Below are positions 27,510 to 30,494 of a DNA stretch of 30,494 bases, piece by piece. The stretch's first letter is position 1; each line of letters begins with the position of its first letter. Position numbers and translations under genes: made by a program. The notes beneath the pieces were generated by a model. It had not been told where the DNA came from, did not search any database, and saw only the letters and a list, made by a program, of their open reading frames with translations. The DNA comes from a virus, in IMG/VR virus record IMGVR_UViG_3300037193_001395, positions 1 through 30,494 of that record. One strand, 5' to 3'.

Positions 27510-29453
27510 TCACCAGTTCAGGGCGCCATCCCAGGCGCCCGCGCCCTGCTGCTGCAAGGCGAAGTCCAGGTCCACGACCATCTGTCCCGAGGCATCGCGC
27601 TGCGATGTGAACTCGCTGTTGTTTACGTGCCAGCCCGAGAAGTCCGTCACCATCAGCTCCCGACAGCGGATCTCCGCGAACCACAGAGCCATGACCGTGT
27701 CGGTCAAGCCCTTGGTCTCCGGGAACCAGCTACACAGCTGCTCGATCAGGGCCCGAACGCCCTCAGAGCGCGTCTGTGACGGCAGGCGGATCAGGTTCCG
27801 GCCGTCGCGCCAGCCCTCGAAGAGCAGGGCCATCGAGGCCACGCCGAAGTCCGGGTCCCATTTGTTGCTGTTCGTGTGATGCGGCGAGATCAGGCAGCCG
27901 CGGGCGTTCAGGTACGTACGGATCTCGGCGTCCTGGGTAATGGACGCCTGGTAGGCGTTCTTCTCGATCCGCCACTCGGAGATGGAGAACTTCTCCGTCA
28001 AATCCTTGATCTTCTGCCGCATCTCGTGCGGTGGCATCCCCCGCTGGTTGACGACGTCCAGCACCCAGCGCTGCCCCGTGCGGCGGTCGAGGCCGACCAC
28101 CACCATGGCCGTGCACCCCGCGGCGGCCGGGTCGAGGCCGGCGACGACCAAGAGGCCGTCCATGCCGTAGCGGCGATGGTCGGACTGGCCGTCGAACATC
28201 CGGCCCGGATAACGGGCCCGGTCTATGCAGCCCTGCACGTCGGCCTGCTTGAAGATGGCGTCATCCGCCACCTGGTCCTGCATGTAGACCATGCTCCAGT
28301 TGCGCGGCGTCATCTTGCGCCGCTTCCTGGCCAGCGCCTCGCCGTGCCACATAGGCCAGAGGCCGTCCTTCGGCCAGCCCTCGGCTTCGGCGAGCTTGCG
28401 GGCCTGGATGGTGACCGGCGGCCGGTTGGTGGCCGGCCACAGCGTCTCCCAGTCCTTCGGGTCGTCGGCGAAGGACAGCACCGCAGGCTGCGTCAGGTAC
28501 GTCCAGGGCGAGTTGCCCTCGGAGTAGTACTGCGGCTTCAGAATCTCGGAGTACAGGTCCGTGGTCGCCATGCGGGTGCCGATGAGCAGCATCCGGCCGC
28601 CAACGTCGGCGACGCGGGAACCGACGATGTTCTGGATCCAGTCGATCTGGGCTTCGAAAGCCTGGTGGTTCGTGTTGTCGACGCAGTCGTCCATGATGAC
28701 CAGGTCCGTACGCGTGCCGTAGATCTGGCCGCCGATACCGACGGCTTCGACCGTGTACTCCTTCTCGCCGGAGTCGGCTCCGGCCACACGGATCTGCGTG
28801 GAGGACCAGGTGGAGGCACCCTCGGCGAAGCCGCCGGGCGGGCCGAAGTGCTGCTGCAACTCCAGGTAGGTCTCGGACTCTGCCAGCCGCTGCTTGATGC
28901 TGAACAAGAACTTGGCGGCCATCGACTGGGTCTTCGACACCAGCAGGATGCGGATGTTCGGGTCCTGCACGATCCGCCACACCACGTAGTTCACGGTGAG
29001 CGTGGTCGACTTCGCATGCTCCGGCGGCGTGTTGACCACGATCTGGTCCTCGTCGCCCTTGACGAAGCGCTGCGCCGGGTGCAGGTCCCGGGGCTCCCGG
29101 CCCTCAAGCAGGTCGTACCACTGCAAGTGGTGCCAGAACAGCTTCGTGTTCAGGTACTTCTCGCAGAACTCCGGGAAGTCGGGGACCTCCCGCTGCTGGC
29201 CGCCCGACTTCTCGATGTTGGCCTGCAAGGCCCGGTCGATCAGGTCCCGGAAGTCCGGGTCCGTCCGGCGGTAGTAGTCGTACGTCGACCGTACGATGCC
29301 GGCCTGGTGGCAGCCCTCGGCGATGGTGTGCCCCATGCGCACCGTCGCCAGGATGATGTTCTTCCGGTCCTTGGACGAGGCCTTGGAGACACGGCGGTCC
29401 CGCGGGGAGCCGCTGCCCAGCTTGCCGTCCTTGTTGACCGTCAGGCGGGCCAT
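27510..29453 (-). CDS. terminase large subunit with N-terminal helix-turn-helix
   Basis: 647 aa, ATG at 29453 overlapping the previous stop. Residues about 36-75 (VRMGHTIAEGCHQAGIVRST, YDYYRRTDPDFRDLIDRAL) form a small-terminase-like helix-turn-helix. The ATPase follows: the P-loop variant NTPPEHAKST (141-150), LLVSKTQSMAAKFLF, Walker B LVIMDD (251-256), LIGTRMATTDLY as coupling motif. The C-terminal nuclease has VVAGLDPAAAGCTAMVVVGLD, WRIEKNAYQ and GLTDTVMALW. It pumps DNA through the portal and cuts it. No separate small terminase is recognisable in the window, so the N-terminal domain may do part of DNA recognition. Confidence 0.92.
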   Translation of the reverse strand: MARLTVNKDGKLGSGSPRDRRVSKASSKDRKNIILATVRMGHTIAEGCHQAGIVRSTYDYYRRTDPDFRDLIDRALQANIEKSGGQQREVPDFPEFCEKYLNTKLFWHHLQWYDLLEGREPRDLHPAQRFVKGDEDQIVVNTPPEHAKSTTLTVNYVVWRIVQDPNIRILLVSKTQSMAAKFLFSIKQRLAESETYLELQQHFGPPGGFAEGASTWSSTQIRVAGADSGEKEYTVEAVGIGGQIYGTRTDLVIMDDCVDNTNHQAFEAQIDWIQNIVGSRVADVGGRMLLIGTRMATTDLYSEILKPQYYSEGNSPWTYLTQPAVLSFADDPKDWETLWPATNRPPVTIQARKLAEAEGWPKDGLWPMWHGEALARKRRKMTPRNWSMVYMQDQVADDAIFKQADVQGCIDRARYPGRMFDGQSDHRRYGMDGLLVVAGLDPAAAGCTAMVVVGLDRRTGQRWVLDVVNQRGMPPHEMRQKIKDLTEKFSISEWRIEKNAYQASITQDAEIRTYLNARGCLISPHHTNSNKWDPDFGVASMALLFEGWRDGRNLIRLPSQTRSEGVRALIEQLCSWFPETKGLTDTVMALWFAEIRCRELMVTDFSGWHVNNSEFTSQRDASGQMVVDLDFALQQQGAGAWDGALNW

Positions 29454-29728
29454 CAGCGCCTCGGAGGCATCGCGGCAGTGGCCGCGCGAAGCCGGTCGTA
29501 CTTCACCGCGGTGGAGTGGCCGTCCCAGGTGTTGATCTGAGACACCGGCACGTGTTCGAAGAGGTCCATGTCGTCCGGTGCGATGTGCCAGGACATCTGC
29601 CCCTTCGGCCCGTCGACGATGACGACGGCCCAGTCCGGCTCGGCCGGATCGTGATACCCGATGGTCGCCGGGTAGATGGCGGCCAGGTGCGCCACGAGGT
29701 GCGCCCGCTCCCGGTACACGCTGTCCAT
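29453..29728 (-). CDS. WDGH-motif conserved phage protein, first gene of the late block
   Basis: 91 aa, ATG at 29728 with GGGAG upstream. The protein has a beta-rich first part (PATIGYHDPAEPDWAVVIVDG, GQMSWHIAPDDMDLFEHVP) and ends with the signature INTWDGHSTAVKYDRLRAAT, the WDGH motif shared by small proteins in many phages. The function of WDGH proteins is unknown to me. Being just upstream of the terminase, it is the first open reading frame behind the TTGACA promoter candidate, with about 60 bases of leader including a dyad. Confidence 0.72.
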   Translation of the reverse strand: MDSVYRERAHLVAHLAAIYPATIGYHDPAEPDWAVVIVDGPKGQMSWHIAPDDMDLFEHVPVSQINTWDGHSTAVKYDRLRAATAAMPPRR

Positions 29729-29743
29729 GGCCTGCTCCCGCGT

Positions 29744-29760
29744 CCTCAGGGCCCCTGAGG
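29744..29760. promoter_or_regulatory. operator-like dyad in the late leader
   Basis: CCTCAGGG and CCCTGAGG form an 8-bp perfect inverted repeat around a single central C, 16 bases upstream of the first late ATG. Such a compact dyad between promoter and gene could be a repressor site, or an RNA hairpin in the leader. Confidence 0.5.
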
Positions 29761-29793
29761 GACCCGACCGGGGGCGGAGGCTACGTCCACCAG

Positions 29794-29823
29794 GGCATAT
29801 TCCGCGAGCAGTTCAATTGTCAA
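29794..29823 (-). promoter_or_regulatory. candidate late promoter with consensus -35
   Basis: On the - strand a perfect TTGACA (29823-29818) is followed after 17-18 bases by ATATGC/TATGCC (29800-29794). The -35 is consensus for vegetative sigma factors; the -10 is weak. Transcription would start near 29787, about 60 bases ahead of the WDGH gene and terminase, and could drive the whole leftward late block. The local AT content is higher than around it. Confidence 0.5.
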
Positions 29824-29828
29824 CCAAA

Positions 29829-30067
29829 CAGCCCGCGAAAACTAGAACAGGTTCCATTCTGCACGCGGATTACGGGCGTTTCTCGTAGCCTTCGCACCGC
29901 CGGGTCGAGCACGCTCCCCGGTCGCCGGATCTGAAATCCGACGCAGGCCGTCAGAGGGCGCCGCACAATCGCGCCCGGATTCGGCCGGCGCATCCACGAG
30001 CAGCAGGCGTCCGGAGGTCGGAACGCCGTGGCGGACACATACAAGACCTGCTGCTGATAGCCGCGTT
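29829..30067. other. non-coding stretch with scattered inverted repeats
   Basis: No convincing gene. Dyads seen: CGGAT/ATCCG (29926-29940), GGGCGC/GCGCCC (29956-29961, 29971-29976) and a long-range 9-bp pair AGCAGCAGG (29999-30007) with CCTGCTGCT (30047-30055), which could enclose a branched structure. No tRNA-like cloverleaf was found. The stretch separates the late promoter from the dense hairpin chain to the right. Confidence 0.55.
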
Positions 30068-30162
30068 GACCAGGAGTAATGCCCTGGTCCAGCCCCGTCA
30101 GGGCTACCCATGCCCCGGCCTGACGGCCGGACAGCTGCGCGCCGTCAGGCGCGCGCACAGCA

Positions 30163-30183
30163 CCGCGGCCACCAAGGCCGCGG
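30163..30183. repeat. 8-bp perfect hairpin in the array
   Basis: CCGCGGCC and GGCCGCGG are separated by the loop ACCAA. The arm itself contains the palindrome CCGCGG, so cruciform or dimer forms are possible. Confidence 0.7.
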
Positions 30184-30208
30184 ATATGCGGGCCCAATGG
30201 GCCCAGCA

Positions 30209-30229
30209 GGGCCGCCCATAAGGCGGCCC
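30209..30229. repeat. 8-bp perfect hairpin in the array
   Basis: GGGCCGCC and GGCGGCCC flank the loop CATAA. Its left arm can alternatively pair with GGCCC at 30200-30204 across an AGCA loop, so two exclusive folds exist. Confidence 0.7.
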
Positions 30230-30304
30230 AAGCACTGGGGAGTTTGCCACCGAGACCTGGGCGGAGACCAGGGATCGGGGGCCAAGGCTGGTTTAACACC
30301 GGGG

Positions 30305-30323
30305 GGTCAGACGTGGTCTGACC
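30305..30323. repeat. 8-bp dyad with GTG centre
   Basis: GGTCAGAC and GTCTGACC flank GTG. Its less GC-rich, odd-centred form looks more like a protein-binding dyad than its neighbours. Confidence 0.65.
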
Positions 30324-30438
30324 AGCACAGATGGGGACAATGCAGGCCCCAACAGGGGCCAGCTTGGCCCCCGATCAGGCGAGGGGGACACTCCCGAGCC
30401 TGACCATGGCTCGGTCGGTCCCAGCACTGCATATGCAT

Positions 30439-30458
30439 GTGAGGCCAGCAGGCCTCAC
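30439..30458. repeat. 8-bp perfect hairpin with AGCA loop
   Basis: GTGAGGCC and GGCCTCAC enclose AGCA. It follows directly on the palindrome TGCATATGCA (30428-30437), the only AT-containing self-complementary site in the array. Confidence 0.75.
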
Positions 30459-30466
30459 CCATACAA

Positions 30467-30492
30467 GGGCTGCGCCCCAGCAGGCGCAGCCC
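30467..30492. repeat. 10-bp terminal hairpin at the window edge
   Basis: GGGCTGCGCC and GGCGCAGCCC, loop CCAGCA, end two bases before the last base of the window. It is the longest perfect stem in the array, as would be expected of a terminal fold-back if this edge is a real DNA end. Confidence 0.75.
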
Positions 30493-30494
30493 AC

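Larger units (their letters stand above)
30068..30492. repeat. dense chain of perfect inverted repeats (hairpin array)
   Basis: At least a dozen perfect stems lie nearly end to end, with no convincing ORF. Arms: 30068-30074/30083-30089 (7 bp), 30091-30095/30101-30105, 30115-30120/30125-30130, 30137-30143/30148-30154, 30163-30170/30176-30183, 30190-30195/30199-30204, 30209-30216/30222-30229, 30256-30260/30268-30272, 30305-30312/30316-30323, 30345-30350/30355-30360, 30375-30380/30398-30403, 30394-30400/30408-30414, the palindrome 30428-30437, 30439-30446/30451-30458 and 30467-30476/30483-30492 (10 bp). Loops are short, often GTCA, AGCA or AACA. Such crowding is known from Streptomyces linear-replicon telomeres and from some origins; which applies is not decided by the sequence. 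Confidence 0.85.

Noticed and set aside
29845-29854. GAAC-AG-GTTC dyad as an SOS box
   Set aside because: Only four bases per arm and the wrong spacing for the actinobacterial LexA site.
29820-30299. 159-aa open frame on the - strand in the non-coding edge
   Set aside because: It crosses half of the hairpin array and the late promoter candidate, has Pro/Gly/Arg-rich low-complexity sequence and no good Shine-Dalgarno. The hairpins explain the sequence better.
30110-30403. 97-aa open frame on the + strand in the hairpin array
   Set aside because: The amino acid sequence follows the inverted repeats and is very Arg/Gly/Pro-rich; no start signal or domain.
29829-30494. tRNA or CRISPR array
   Set aside because: No cloverleaf with a TTC arm was found, and the inverted repeats differ from each other in sequence, so there is no direct-repeat/spacer pattern.

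Overview
The window looks like about 30.5 kb of a tailed actinobacteriophage genome, most likely one that infects Streptomyces or a close relative and most likely with a short (podovirus-type) tail. The reasons are uniformly high GC, near-gapless genes joined by ATGA, GTGA and TGATG junctions, strong Shine-Dalgarno sequences, and recognisable terminase, portal, capsid, tail-fibre, holin and amidase genes. No major tail-tube protein, tape-measure protein or tail-assembly chaperone pair is present. Instead, a block of large internal (ejection-type) virion proteins lies between portal and capsid. From memory the layout recalls the short-tailed Streptomyces phages (Beephvirinae-like); I could not check this by comparison.

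Left arm (1-5973, + strand): a tight replication/early cluster. It starts inside a DnaB-like helicase and carries a SLOG-fold protein, a Holliday-junction-resolvase-like nuclease, a primase split into a CHC2 zinc-finger ORF and a Toprim ORF in overlapping frames, a cysteine-rich zinc-knuckle protein and many small unknown ORFs. It ends at a strong Rho-independent terminator (6062-6094) next to a 16-bp perfect palindrome.

Right arm (6171-29728, - strand): the late block, read right to left. Order of transcription: WDGH-motif protein, large terminase with an N-terminal helix-turn-helix, an Acb2/Tad1-like small protein (candidate cyclic-nucleotide sponge against CBASS/Thoeris), amidase endolysin, portal, four small proteins, a 1700-aa ejection-type protein, a 294-aa virion protein, two sister proteins joining different peptidoglycan hydrolase domains (NlpC/P60 or lytic transglycosylase) to related C-terminal halves, a 397-aa internal protein, an intrinsic terminator, scaffold, major capsid protein, connector/tail genes, tail fibre, a large tail protein, a stand-alone peptidoglycan-binding protein and a holin. 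A TTGACA promoter candidate and an operator-like dyad lie just upstream of the block.

Right edge (29729-30494): no convincing gene. From about 30068 to the last bases the DNA is an almost uninterrupted chain of perfect inverted repeats, the last ending two bases before the window end. It could be a genome terminus (telomere-like or packaging end), a replication origin, or a structured RNA/packaging signal. This hairpin chain, the Acb2-like gene and the twin hydrolase virion proteins are the most interesting items.
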